64,000 bases of DNA. Origin: Salvia splendens. Taxonomy: Eukaryota > Streptophyta > Magnoliopsida > Lamiales > Lamiaceae. A program made the translations under genes and the position numbers. The stretch lies in NCBI RefSeq assembly GCF_004379255.2, contig NC_056048.1, positions 7,846,001-7,910,000 of the forward strand, written 5' to 3'. Positions 42,718 through 55,400 of the stretch are shown here, piece by piece. Numbering within the stretch: position 1 is the stretch's first letter; each line of letters opens with the position of its first letter. The notes beneath the pieces were generated by a model, which saw only the letters and a list, made by a program, of their open reading frames with translations, searched no databases and was not told where the DNA came from.

Positions 42718-44855
42718 TTATCCATCCATGTTGTAGTCGTCTTGCTGTAAATAAGGATTGTAGTTCCCGGGAACTTCTATCTTTCCTATGAACTGGTCCA
42801 TTCCTGCACATACGAACAACTTCATGCGGTCAAAGTGTGTATTTCAGCAAGCATAACATATTCATCTTTTTAAAGAAATTTTAATGTCGAGTTAAAGGAT
42901 TTCATATAAATGTAAAAGCATGAACTTTCGATTATCAGTAGCTTGAACCTAGTACAGATGTATCATAAATTTGCATGCAAGTATGTGCACGTGAACACGC
43001 TTCAATCAATGACTACAAACATCTAAAAACACAAGCCTCTGATTTATTTGCATAATTACCTAAAGAAACAAAAAAAAAATCAAAATCAAAAGTACATCGT
43101 GCCATGGGGAGCTGTTTACAGATAGCTAGCCACTTTCGATAGGTTTCTCTCACTATTACATTACTTCCATATGTTGCTTTCATTCTTCTTTGAAATAAAG
43201 AGTAGTTTATTGCATATCAATACCCTTGACTCTATGCTTCTACATATGGAAGAGTTGAGAGCTATAGGATATGTTCTTTCCTTTTCGAGAAGAATTAAAT
43301 AATCAGATAACGATGATCCAACACATTAGGAGTTACAATCTGGTACATCTAAGCACATAATATAGAAGAAATTACTATTTTAGGGAGAAACACGTACTCG
43401 GATTTGATAACATATTTCCATAGAAGGACATTTGCCCGAAATTACCCCCAAACTTGGAGCTTCCTTCAGGGGGCAACATTGGTTCAGGTTTGCTGGTTCT
43501 TGGATCGACAGAACGTATTGCTGAACTCGTCTGAGGGTTCTGAAAACAGAGATCCTCTGCTCTGGAGGTTAGGATGTTCTGAGGTTGAAATTCCTCAGGC
43601 TTTGTTTTCTTATCATTGGGGGATTCAACCTCTGTCTCGACTTCAGATTCAGCATTGTTTGATGGTGCAGCCTGCTGCTTCCTCTTCGACCTAGCACGCC
43701 TATTTTGAAACCAATTATAGACGTTTGTTTCACTAATCTGGCCGTGTTGAGACAACTCACTGGCTATTTCTTTGATCTTCTGTTTGCTCGGTGTTCCAAT
43801 CCCCTGATCGAAAATGCGTTCAAGAATCTGAAGCTGCATAGGTGTTGGGGTCCACCTTTGTCTTCCGGTAATTTTATGGGCACCGGAGGTTATCAGGGGA
43901 TCGCAATATAGATTTCCCAATCTCACTCCTGACCGAGGAAGACAATTCATTAACATCAGAACTGAACATACAAATTTTCACACATCCATACTAGCACTAC
44001 TTTACAAGAAAGATAAACAACGACACAAATTGTTTCCTATTATACTTTCTGGCCAAGACTCACTGACTCACAAAACAAACAGTTCATCACAGGTGGTTAA
44101 GGGAAGAAAATCTGTCCTCCTTCATTATCCATTCAAGTATTCAACGACTCGCTGTACAGAATACTCGGTTTCCAGAATGTAAACAAAGTTATACTTCTTC
44201 ACTGGGCTTAGAGAACGATTGGCAGCGGAAATAAAGAGGACCTCTATTTCCATCCTAGTAAACAAGAGAAATCATCTGATCTACACCATTTGATAACATC
44301 TTTTAAGACTAAAATCGACATAAACGTAAACCAAACATCAAACAACAATTTCTCACTATGGTAACATTTTTTTAAACAGAACAAAAATGGCATCAGAATC
44401 ATAAAAGCATGAAGATGGTAAACTATAAGTAAGTAAAAATCGCAAAGCAGCCTAATCACCTCTAAAGCTTCATCTGATTACTGCACAAACCCAAGAAAAC
44501 CAAAAGGACAGACCAAAAAATCACAACAAAAACTCAATTGACTACATATCTCCGTTCAATTACCAATCCAAAAGCCAAAAGAGGCCAAATTCCAATTCAA
44601 AACCCTCAATTCCCACCATTTCCACAAATAATCGAAAGTGAGAGTAATGCAGAAGAGATGTTTGATGAAATTACCAGCGAGATCGGTCTGGGAAGTGAGG
44701 GATTTGTGCAACTCAACGAGCTGCTCGCAAATGGTAGCGTAGCAAGCAATCTGCTTGCGGAGAACTTCCATCTGCTCGTCCGTCATGACCTTGACAAACA
44801 TCCCTCCGCCGCCGGGCTCCTCCGCCTGCTGCGGCGGTTGCTTTTCCCACTCCAT
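42718..44855 (-). CDS. WOX13: WUSCHEL-related homeobox protein, WOX13 clade
   Basis: Three exons join in frame: 44855-44675, 43928-43398 and 42803-42718 (798 nt, 265 residues), with GT..AG introns. The N-terminus carries the WOX13-clade segment [17 protein letters not shown] (about residues 20-36). The homeodomain spans about 75-140, with the WOX helix-3 sequence [16 protein letters not shown]. Conserved LGNLYCDP and [13 protein letters not shown] lie just before it. No WUS-box (TLxLFP) is visible, as expected for this ancient clade. The rest is acidic and Ser/Pro-rich, and the C-terminus DDYNMDG is encoded by the short last exon. It is a nuclear DNA-binding regulator; WOX13-clade members act in growth, fruit patterning and regeneration. 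The ATG at 44855 was chosen because it begins the family N-terminus. Confidence 0.92.
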
Positions 44856-46652
44856 ATAGTCAAGAAATGGTCTCCTTTTCTCCGCTGAATTTGCTGGTAA
44901 AGGAAAGACAAACAGGAAAAAGGTAAGGACAAAAGCAAAGCAAAAAAGACGGAGGCGATTATATATACAAATTATACAATGGCGACAAGGAATAGTGTCA
45001 TGTGCAGTAGAATTTAGTGCAATTTTATCTACTTTTTTTTTCTTCGCCCGAAATCAGCGGCGACTGTTCCAATTGGAATCAAAGTCTGAGTGTGAAAGGT
45101 ACGGTTCTTGAGGTGTCACAAAATCTGCACTTGTTTTTATTCATACGTATTTCTGTATCTATACTGCTCAATCATCACCTCATAAATATATTCTTCTTTT
45201 TGGGATCCTAAATTATTCACAAAGCTTCCCCAATTAACTCACATTTCAAATTTGAATAACGGCAATCCACCTCCCAACTCAATATTCGTGAAAATTATTA
45301 TTTGAATTTAAATATTTGCAATAATAATAATAATGTCTCCTATGTGAACAAGAGATTAAAATTCAAATTTTATCATCCACCGGTCATGACTTGTAAAGAG
45401 ATTGGTGGTGATGGTACACTTCCACCCCATACAAATACAGAATTTGGAAAGAAAATGAGTTATTACGAAATTTGGTAATGAAAAAAAATAAGAATAAAAA
45501 TGTGATTGTAATATTATTAGTAGAAAATAAAGTTCAGATTATCAAAAAAATTAATTATCAAAAATAAAAATAGATTAATTTTAAAATACGAATTAAAATA
45601 TAAAAAATGAATTATATTTTGGAACGAGAAAGTATATTTGTACATGAAAGTGTCACCTATAATATTTGTTGTAGCATTATTTATTGGATTCTACTACAAA
45701 ACATTGTGTCAATCAAATGAACATAAATGCGTCAAACTACATGTTCGCAAACTAACCAATGAAATTCATAAACATTTAATACCAATACCTATATCTCCGC
45801 CTTAAAATATACTCCATCAATATCAAATCATCAATACCTATATCTAACTAGTAGTAGTTTAATAGAATGAATACCACTAATTATTCTGAATTTCCTTTCT
45901 CATTCATGAGAATTAGAATAGACACCCACAAATTTAATTTAAATCTAGTTGGGCTAGCTAGTTGTGGGAAGAGCAAATTGAATGGTTGATAACAATAAGA
46001 TAGTGGGTCTTTAGTGTATCAAAAGAATGTACCAAAGTTAATAAACATTACATGTATATTAAAATCCCAAACTAGATACGACATGCACAATTGTATGAAT
46101 TTGTCGTCAAAATTAATAATTGAGGTTTGGACCTTTAAGATAATTATGATTATTGTTTATAGAGTTAATCTAAAAGGTAATGTTTTTCACCTTAATAATG
46201 GAGAAACTTAGTGACTAATTGCTACAGTCTCCACCTAATAATATTATTGTTTAGACTGAAGCTGACTTAGTGACTAATTGCTATTCATTCTGTTCATTTA
46301 TTTCTTTCTGATCATAATTCCATGTTTCTCATTGATCATTACAGAATGGGTTTTAAATTTATTATTTATGATACAAAATACAATAAAAGGCTAATTCCAA
46401 AATCATAACTAATTAAGTTATCCAACCAGCAACCTTTCTACAACAACCACACCAATATATGCAAACCACAATCTTTTACAGTGAACCTCAGCCATGCTTA
46501 CTGAATAATAAAACTATACACATTTCACACAGCATGATCATATTTTCCTAGTCGGATTTTCTTGAGTTCGATCTAATTTACTACGTCTACAAAGAAGTCG
46601 AGCTGCCATGGAGCACAAAGATCGATCCAAACTATCCGACTCCAGAATCTAC
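44856..46652. other. Intergenic region between WOX13-like and TRM genes
   Basis: It holds the WOX13-like promoter and leader on the left and the TRM 3' flank on the right. AT-rich. A short direct repeat GACTTAGTGACTAATTGCTA-type occurs near 46205 and 46266. No gene is seen. Confidence 0.6.
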
Positions 46653-49600
46653 TTAAGTATGCAAAGAGTAGATATCCTTGACAATTTCTTCAATCAGATC
46701 ACAAGTAATGTGGCACTCAAGATCTTTACCTAGACCGCTGACGTCATCATCCAGCAATCTTGGCCACGAGTCGGACTTCAAATCGCGAGCAAGCATACTT
46801 TCAAGAGCATAAGTTGATCTATCTGCAGCTGGAGGATGTACATGACCTTGAATGATTTCCCAGACAAAAGAAAGGAGTTCCCTTCCACGAGGAGCCTGGT
46901 AACGAGATGACTCAATAGCTTTTCCGAGTCTAGACATGTTGGGTGGTTGTTTGAGTACAGTTGGCAGTGCTTCATTCAACAAATCAAGTATCATCCTGTG
47001 ATCTGTTCTTGCTCCCTCATCTTTGGTGCTGCTTTCATCAACCTTGATTTGTCTGTAAGACTCTTCCACTTCTTCAAATACCTGGTTGCTAATAGGTTGA
47101 CTTAGTGGGTCCCATTTTGGCAGTGGTCGACTGCACGAACCATCATAATAGCCGGAAGCCACAAGCAAATCTCTAACATAAGCTTCAGTTGGATCCTTTA
47201 TTTCTGGATCAACTTTATCGGAGTTCTCTTCAGTAATAGATTCCTCTAGACCTGGCTTTTCCAATTGATCCGGCTGTTTTACCAAATCTGTATGAATAAT
47301 TATGGTAGAAGAAAGAATCATAAGGCAACTTGCGACACCATATTTGAGTGCAGAAAAATTAAAACGGAAATGTGAAATTTAAAGATAAAGGAATGAGATG
47401 TTGCATGATCTTTTGGATTCATGCTGTCAAACATACACAATATTTTTGGAAATATGGATTACATTAACATAGTTACTACGTTATCAAACCAAATATGTGT
47501 TATTTAGATTTGAAATGAAATGAATAGACCAACTGGACCAGTCATTAAATGATAAATCTAACAGAAGTCAGAAACCTGTTCAATGAAATTAAAAAGACAA
47601 AAGGCAAAATAAGCTAACTATGCTAATTTACTCATGCATCCACACAGGTTATATGAGCCTCCGTTTTCAAAACATTTTGAATAAAGCAGTCAACCTTGCT
47701 CGTGCAGAAGTACAGAGCTCTCCTTATACAAATAAGATGTGCAACTTCACTTACCATTCAAGTTTGGGTTTATTGGGCTGAAAACATAAGGCACTTCACT
47801 GTCCTCTGGTTGGTCTGCACCAGATGATGCTGGACTCGAACAAACTGCTGGCCTCCAGTATTCATCGTCAACACTACTGCATACAGATGCAGGGCTTGGT
47901 GGCACTTCAGTAGAATTCTCCTAAAACAAATACAATTGATTGAAAACATTATTGATTAGAAATTCATCAGCATTCAAAATCATCTATAGTTTCAAAAGTA
48001 AAAAAAGTTGAGTCGAGCCAAATAAGATCCTCACATGAGTCTCATAGGAGCTCATCATAACTGTTGGTCCACTTGCAATATCTTTTAGGAGATCATCACA
48101 ATTATAGTGTAATTCATCGACTGACTGAACTCTCCTTCTAAACAGCCTTCCTCTAAGTGTTAAGCTGTACCCAAAGCTTGAGACCTTTTCTCTTATCTTG
48201 GATTTATCATTCTTCTGTTTCTTGACATCCATTGAGACATTCTCAACTACTTCATGCTTCATTCTTATCTGGGCCCCCGTAAATATGTGACGATCTTCCA
48301 GGAGGAGCTTCCCTAATGATGTTCCTGATCCTGAAACTGGAGCAGACAGAGATCTAACAAGGTTCCTTGGAGATGGTTCCTTATAGTGCATTCTGCAATC
48401 ATCAGGAGCCTCCCTGAAAGATCTATTTTGCTTTCCTAAATCATTCATAGAGCTTTCAGGGTAGCACACTTTATTTTCGACCAATATATCTCTAGATTGT
48501 CCAGCTTTGGTCTTCTCAGGATTTAGCACAGACGATCTCTGTCTTTTATGAGAAACAAACTGAACTTCTCGATGTGTTTCACCTTTCAGAACATTCCTCA
48601 ACCTTTCAGTCAATAATTTCTTTGTTTCTCTGTTAACAAACTCTGGAGAATCTGTTCCATTTGACTGAATGTCACTTATATAGGACCTTGTAGATTCTGA
48701 CCGAAGTAAATTCAACCCAATGTCCTGTGTAACACTATCTCTTACTTGTTGTGCAATACGGTGAGCTATTTGTCTTGGTTCTGAAGGCTTTTCCCGGTAA
48801 GGGGTCTCAATTCCTCCTCCCCGGGCTACTTTACTCTTTTTAGAACTTTTACCTTGCAGTTCAGACTTCAGCCTCTCCTTGACCTCCTCAAGGAAATCTT
48901 GAATACTACCCCTCTCTTCAAAAGAGCTAGGAGTACTGTTCCATGAATCTTCATTGACACCCATCCTGTCAGGGCCAGGCCTTAAAACCACAATCTTGGT
49001 CGGAGCAGAGACAATATCTGATTTCTTATCAGAAGTCAGCAAATTAGAGAGAGGAATGTCTCTTTTTGACATGTTAGAAAACAAAGATTCCTTCATCCCA
49101 TCTAACAAATGGTCCCTTTTCTTTTCACAATTGCGAGAAGCAAGTGTTTCGCGCAAATGCACAGGGAGGTCCTTTGGTTTCTTCAAATTGTCAAAAGACT
49201 TCACTCTCTTGCAATCGTCATAACAGAACTTTGTCTCTTCACTGAGTTCATCTTGCATCATTGTCTGGCTTCGACTGTTTTTGAACTCTACAACCTTTGA
49301 ACATTCCATAATTCGTGCTGCTTGCCATGCCTCGAATTCTTTTTTGAACTTCTGAAGTTCCTTTTCTTGAGGATGTTCTCGGCGTTTAGGCTTCCTCGAC
49401 ATCATGTGGCTACTGCAGTGATCAGAAAAGCTATCAAAATTTCGGTCAAAGTAATCCAGGCCATGCTGTGGTGGGGAATCCCAGATAAAGGAATCACGGC
49501 CATCTGAGCTCTTTCTAGACTGTTCCTTATCTGTGAACTTCCTTGCAGGCACATCACTCATTCTTCCAATCATTTCTGGCTCTTGTCCCAGATCAACGGG

Positions 49601-50421
49601 TAACATATCAACCCCCATGAGGCGAGCCACTAAGCTTGGAGCATTTGGTCTGGCATTTGATTTTTTAGAAATCTCTTCACTAATCAATTTCTTCATTGGA
49701 GCCTCAGTGGAACATGTCTTCTTAGGTGACTCCTTGAATGAATTATAAGAATACTGAAAAATGTAGCAAAACAACAGTATGTTGTTATACACGAAAAAAA
49801 GGAACTATATAGATGGTGCCAAGCTTTATCAATTGGATTTGGTTACAGTATGATGTGATAAGGGCAATAGTGTAAAAGTAAGAGAACAACCAAAAGACTC
49901 TACCAAAACACATATATCGAAAACAACAACTGCTGATAAGTTAACGAGATTAAAATAAGAAAATCACCAGTTTCCTATCTCTTCTTGCATATAAGCCATA
50001 GAATGTCTCCTCTGGCAGCTCCATACTGTTTCTAGGTGTCTCCAGACCTGAAAACAAAGAAGAAGGTTTGTTTCTAGTTAATTAGAAGGCAAGAAGCTAA
50101 CCAAAAAAAGTTTGTTTGATTGTTCATTCCAGCAAAATACAGGTATGCTAAACTTTTTAGTTGGGTGATTAAATTTGTCCCCTGAAGAATAGCTTCATAC
50201 TATGAAAAATTCCAAAATAATAAACTCATTATTTCCACAAAAAATTTTCTAGTTGGAAGTCATAGCTGGATAAGATTTATGAACATTTGCGGGAAAATTA
50301 GCACCTCCCTAGTAAGTCTAATTATTTTGAATTATTTAGTAGACCTACCACCATATCTTGTAACAACATGCTGGGCCACTGAGTCTTCTTTAACATACGG
50401 CAGCTGGAAAAATCTTCCCAT
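46653..50421 (-). CDS. TRM (TON1-recruiting motif) protein, DUF4378
   Basis: Five coding exons join in frame: 50421-50349, 50047-49968, 49753-48035, 47920-47755 and 47287-46653 (2673 nt, 890 residues). Residues 89-98 hold the DUF3741 motif with VARLMG, found near the N-terminus of TRM/LONGIFOLIA-type proteins. The large middle is Lys/Ser/Glu-rich and disordered, with a helical segment IQDFLEEVKERLKSELQ. The C-terminal DUF4378 domain covers about 712-888, including YVRDLLVASG, GRELLSFVWEII and CDLIEEIVKDIY. TRM proteins bring the TON1-TRM-PP2A complex to cortical microtubules and affect cell shape and division plane. The N-terminus is inferred from splice consensus; an in-frame stop precedes the chosen ATG. 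Subfamily not assigned. Confidence 0.88.
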
Positions 50422-52230
50422 CCCACAAAGAATTACCCCGCCGTGTGGTCGAGAACTGCTCAAAGGCTCATCTTCATATTATTCCATTAAATTAAATTGA
50501 GTCCTCTTTACAATTTATAGGAGTTACAGATAGCAACCCAGTCTGATCCTGCAGTATCAGGATATGAGAACAGTATACAAAGAAATACATCAAAACGTAG
50601 AGCGGGCTCAAGATAACATTAGTGTTTCCACATTTCAACACAATACGACAACGCATCATTTCCTCTGCATAGGATACCAGAAATTCTGGCCTAACAGCAA
50701 CACGGAAGAAACCAGATTAATAATGAATCAAGCATATTTGTATGTAGTCATGCATTAGTAGAATTATCCGAACCAAAAAAGCAAAAAAATCATTATTCCT
50801 CGTGTAAATTCCAGGAACCAAATTATAATGTTCTTCAGCATATGGCGATCATGCATTCAGTACAGTTGAGTAATTAAAACCAAATCCTTCATGAAGCAAA
50901 ATAATTTCGGTAAAAAAACGTTTAACTATTTGCAGGATTAAATTGATCCACAATACTGGTAAACACTTGCATCGTCGCATAATTATCACCGAGGCAGAAT
51001 TTTTAAAATCAGCCAGCAATCCAGTAACAGATAGAACAGTACAAAATCAAGTAACAACCATGACTGAAGCTGAAGCCTCTCAAAATAAACGCATTCAAAA
51101 TCTATCGCAAATTCGAGCAAATGCGAAAACCTCCGATCCGAAATAAAGCAATCAAACACGATACAAACAGGTTTGAAAACTCACATTATTCAATCACAAA
51201 ATTGAAGGTGTGATTGCGCATTAAACTATCGCTTGGAAGCTCCACCACCGTCACAAGCAGGGGAAAAAAGGTGAGAAACCAGAATCAGCAGCAGGTGTGA
51301 ATCGGATGCGAATGGAATTGGAGGATGGTGATGAAAGAGGAGGACGGAGCATGAGATGGAATGAAGTACAGATAGTAATAATGAAGGAAGAAAAGTAGTG
51401 CTTTTGGCATGACAATCCATTGCTGGAAATCACACCACCAGCAACCCAAAAGTCTCTTTCTCTCTCTACACACTCGCTTTCTCTCTCTCTCTCTTGAAAT
51501 TCTATTTTGACTGGGTGGTTAGAATCTGGGTGGGCCCACCAGACTTCATGATTCTGGGAATAATGAAACCCAAAACTAATCAACATAGTAACAATCGCCA
51601 TTCGATATATCAAATGGATGAGTGAAATAATTATAGGGATGCTCCAAGCCAAAAAAAAAAAAGATATGGTACAGTAACTTATAGAGATCCTCAAAGGGTT
51701 GCAATAATATTAACTTAATTTAATTTTTAAAATTGTAACATCCACAATTCATTACTAAAATTTATAGATTTTCATTTCATTATTTATGGTGTCATGCTAT
51801 TTTTTTCCATGTTCCTTACTTAAAAAGCAACATCATAATCCACCGTTCTTTTTTTAATTATTCATGAGTCTATTTTTTTTTCTAATATAATTTATTTATT
51901 CATTAAAATCCTACTTCCCAAGAAAGATGACCATGACATCTTTCTTAAGCAGCACGAGATTTTATACAACTTTATTTTATGTATCGAGTGGAGAGAATAA
52001 ATTAGAAATAAGGAGTTTTCATTTTTAGTAATGAGTTATCTTGGATGGGATAAGCTAAAAAGAAAAGTGAATCATACTCAATGGGACGGCGGGAGTACTA
52101 GTTGGAAATCGGAAAAAATATAATTAAAATCCTATAATTACATTTTGTTATAAGCAATAAAAATATATTTTTAAAAGGTTCAACTCATTTTCAAGTTCCT
52201 TAACAAATGTATAGTGGGAATAAAACGCCT
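50422..52230 (-). promoter_or_regulatory. TRM gene leader, upstream region and spacer
   Basis: A leader exon ending at about 51185 (donor GTGAGT on the minus strand) could join an acceptor TTTGAGCAG near 50456, just before the coding start. A GAGA/CT-rich tract at 51455-51496 may mark the transcription start region. Beyond it, AT-rich DNA contains a single Stowaway-like end near 52081-52097 without a clear partner. Confidence 0.45.
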
Positions 52231-52235
52231 CTATT

Positions 52236-52456
52236 TGTTAAGATGGATAACCGAGAGGGAAGAAGCGATAGACATGGTTGTGATTAGTTTTCTGTGTTGT
52301 ATTGATCGAATGGAGCAACTCTCTTAATATAGAGAGTTGCCCTAAATTACATATGGAAGAAGATCCCCTAATTATGATTGTATCAATCATATCAATTACA
52401 TATTAATCTCATGATTCATTCCCTAATTACAATTATTTTCTTTCCATATTCTAACA
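52236..52456 (-). repeat. Copia (Ale) 3' LTR
   Basis: On the minus strand it starts TGTTAGAATATGG and ends CATCTTAACA. It is 221 bp, with TATTAAGAG near 52323-52331 as a possible TATA region. Confidence 0.95.
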
Positions 52457-52468
52457 CTCCCCCTCAAG

Positions 52469-55400
52469 CTAAGTAACGGCATCTCCGATGCTTAGCTTGT
52501 CTAGTACTTCTTCAAACATCCTTGCATTGACTGCTTTCGTTAGAATGTCTGCCAGTTGGTCTTCCGAGCGAACGAAGGGTAGCTCAATGATTCCTTTTTC
52601 TATCTTCTCCTTGATGAAGTGGCGGTCGATCTCCACATGTTTTGTTCGATCATGTTGGACTGGATTTTCGGCTATGCTGATTGCTGCTTTGTTGTCACAG
52701 AATAGTTTGCTTTTCTGAGTGGGTGGAAAGCCAACCTCGGTCAACAGTCGCCGTATCCATAGGATTTCAGTGATTCCGCTCTTTACCCCTCGGAATTCTG
52801 CTTCAGCGCTAGAAAGTGCCACTACTTTCTGTTTTTTGCTCCTCCAAGTGACGAGGTTATCGCCTATGAATGTGAAGTATCCTGCAGTTGACTTTCGGTC
52901 GATCGGATTACTCGCCCAGTCAGCATCAGTGTATCCTGAGACTTCTAAGTGTCCTCCATTCTTCAGTAAAACTCCATACCCTACTGTACCCTTCAGGTAT
53001 CTCACCACCCTCATTGCTGCATTCATGTGCTCCTCTTGTGGGTTGTGCATAAACTGGCTTATCACCCCAACAGCATAGGCTATATCTGGTCGGGTATGGG
53101 CTAGGTAGATTAGCTTCCCGACTAGGCGTTGATAACGCTCTCTGTCTGTGGTCCGTGCTCCTTCTTCTATCTTCAGTCCATGATTCTGTACCATAGGCGT
53201 CTCGGCAGGCTTGCAGTCAAGTAAGCCGGTTTCTGTTAGAAGATCGAGCACATATTTCTTTTGTCGTAGGAATATGCCCTTTTTAGATCTTAGTACTTCA
53301 ATTCCGAGGAAATATTTCAGCGCTCCCAGATCCTTCATCTCAAATTCTTTGAACAAGTTTGCTCTTAGCTCCTCGATCTCTTCTGTATCATTCCCTGTAA
53401 TAATCATGTCATCCACATATATAAGGAGACACGTTATTTTGTTACCTACTCTCTTAAGGAATAGAGTATGGTCTGAGTTACTCTGCTGGTAGCCATACTT
53501 CTCCATTGCTTGACAGAACCTTCCAAACCATACCCTTGGGGACTGCTTTAAGCCATATAGGGTTTTCTTCAGCCGACAGACTTGTCCCGGTGCAAACTCA
53601 TCTGAGTATCCCGGAGGAACTTCCATGTATACTTCTTCTTCCTTCTTTAATTCTCCATGGAGGAAAGCATTGGTGACATCAAATTGGTGAAGTGGCCAAT
53701 TTTTATTTGCGGCAACAGTCAGTAGGACTCTCACAGTACTCATTTTCGCCACAGGTGAGAAAGTTTCAGCATAGTCTACCCCATAGGTCTGGGTGTATCC
53801 TTTTGCGACCAATCTAGCTTTGTACCTCTCGATGGATCCATCGGCTCGCCTTTTGATCGTAAAGATCCACCTGCATCCAACGGGTCTCTTCCCTTCCGGC
53901 AATGCACACTTCTCCCAAGTATTGTTCTTTAGCAAGGCATCCATTTCTCGTTTCATGGCATCCCTCCAATGTTTATGCTTCGTTGCTTCTTCCACAGAGT
54001 GCGAAATATCCTCTTCATACAATGCTGCTTCAAAAACCTTCGCCATTTCAGTCATATGAGCTTTTACGGAATTCACAATGGAGTATTGTGTCTTTCGTCC
54101 CTTCCAATCCGGGGAGTATTTCTTTGGTGGTATTCCCCTGGTGCTTCTTGGCGGTAGAACCCGTGGTTGCTCACCTGTGCTTGCTTCTGGTTCTTTGCTG
54201 TGATCATGGTTAGTTTCAAGCCGAAGAGTTTCACTAGGGTTAGAAACTTCTCTTACCTCAGGAATATCGGCCGGGGATTGTATTGCAACGATGTCACTGA
54301 AGTTGATGGACTCATCTTGAGTATCAGAGACATGCTCGGTGGTAATGCTAACCTCCTCTGTTGGGTCCTCTTCCCGATCAGGACTTGGCTTATGACCAGG
54401 ATTCGGATTCGGGATCAGATTCGGATTTGGGCTCGGGTTTATAATAGGATTAGGAAGCAAACTTAGTGGGTCAATCTCAGTTTCTGGTTCTTTCTCCCCC
54501 TGACCGCTAAGTTGGTGGTAAAAGTGTTCATTTTCTACGAAGTCACAATTCATCGTGACAAACATCCGTTTGGATTTTGGGTCATAGCACCGGTACCCCT
54601 TTTGATGCATTCCATATCCCACAAACACTCCTTTTATCGCACATGGTGAAAGCTTGGTTCGTTCAATTTTGGGAATGTGGATAAAGACAGAGCATCCAAA
54701 AATTTTTGGGTCAAGTGTGAGAGGTAATGGGAGTTCTGTATGGGATGATAGGACTTGAATGGGTGTTTTCCTGTCAAGGCCTTTTGTTGGGAGACGGTTT
54801 AGAGTGTAGGCTGAGGTAGCTAGGGCTTCGGGCCAAAAAGATTTTGGGACCTTGGAATCAATTAGGAGAGCTCTAGTCATTTCGAGTAGTTTCCTATTTT
54901 TTCTTTCGGCTACCCCGTTTTGTTCAGGTGTGTGAGGACAGGTGGTTTGGTGTATAAGACCATTTTTAGCAAAGAACTGTTGCATCTGGCTATTGACATA
55001 TTCTCCCCCGTTATCGGACCTAAGTATTTGGATGTTTTTCTTATATTGAGTTTGGACAAAGGTGTAAAACAGGACGAATTTTTCAAAGACTTCTGATTTG
55101 GACTTTAAAAAATAGACCCATGTCATACGTGAGCAATCATCAATAAAGAGCAAGAAATACTTAAAACCTCCACCACCCATAACTGGTGCAGGCCCCCAAA
55201 TATCAGAATGAATAAGGGAAAAAACATGATCCACACGGGTATTATTAATTCTAAACGAGTGTCTGTGGCTCTTTGCCAGAAAACAAGTATCACAGTTCAA
55301 ATGAGAAATTTTATCAAATCTAGGAAATAAGGTTTTAAGATACCCTAAAGATGGGTGTCCTAGTCGCCGGTGCCATAGCCAAGCCTGTCGGTCTGTGGAT

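Noticed and set aside
51251..51694. 147-codon minus-strand ORF upstream of the TRM gene
   Set aside because: It overlaps the CT-rich leader, has no domain, and other frames are equally open. Probably leader and promoter DNA.
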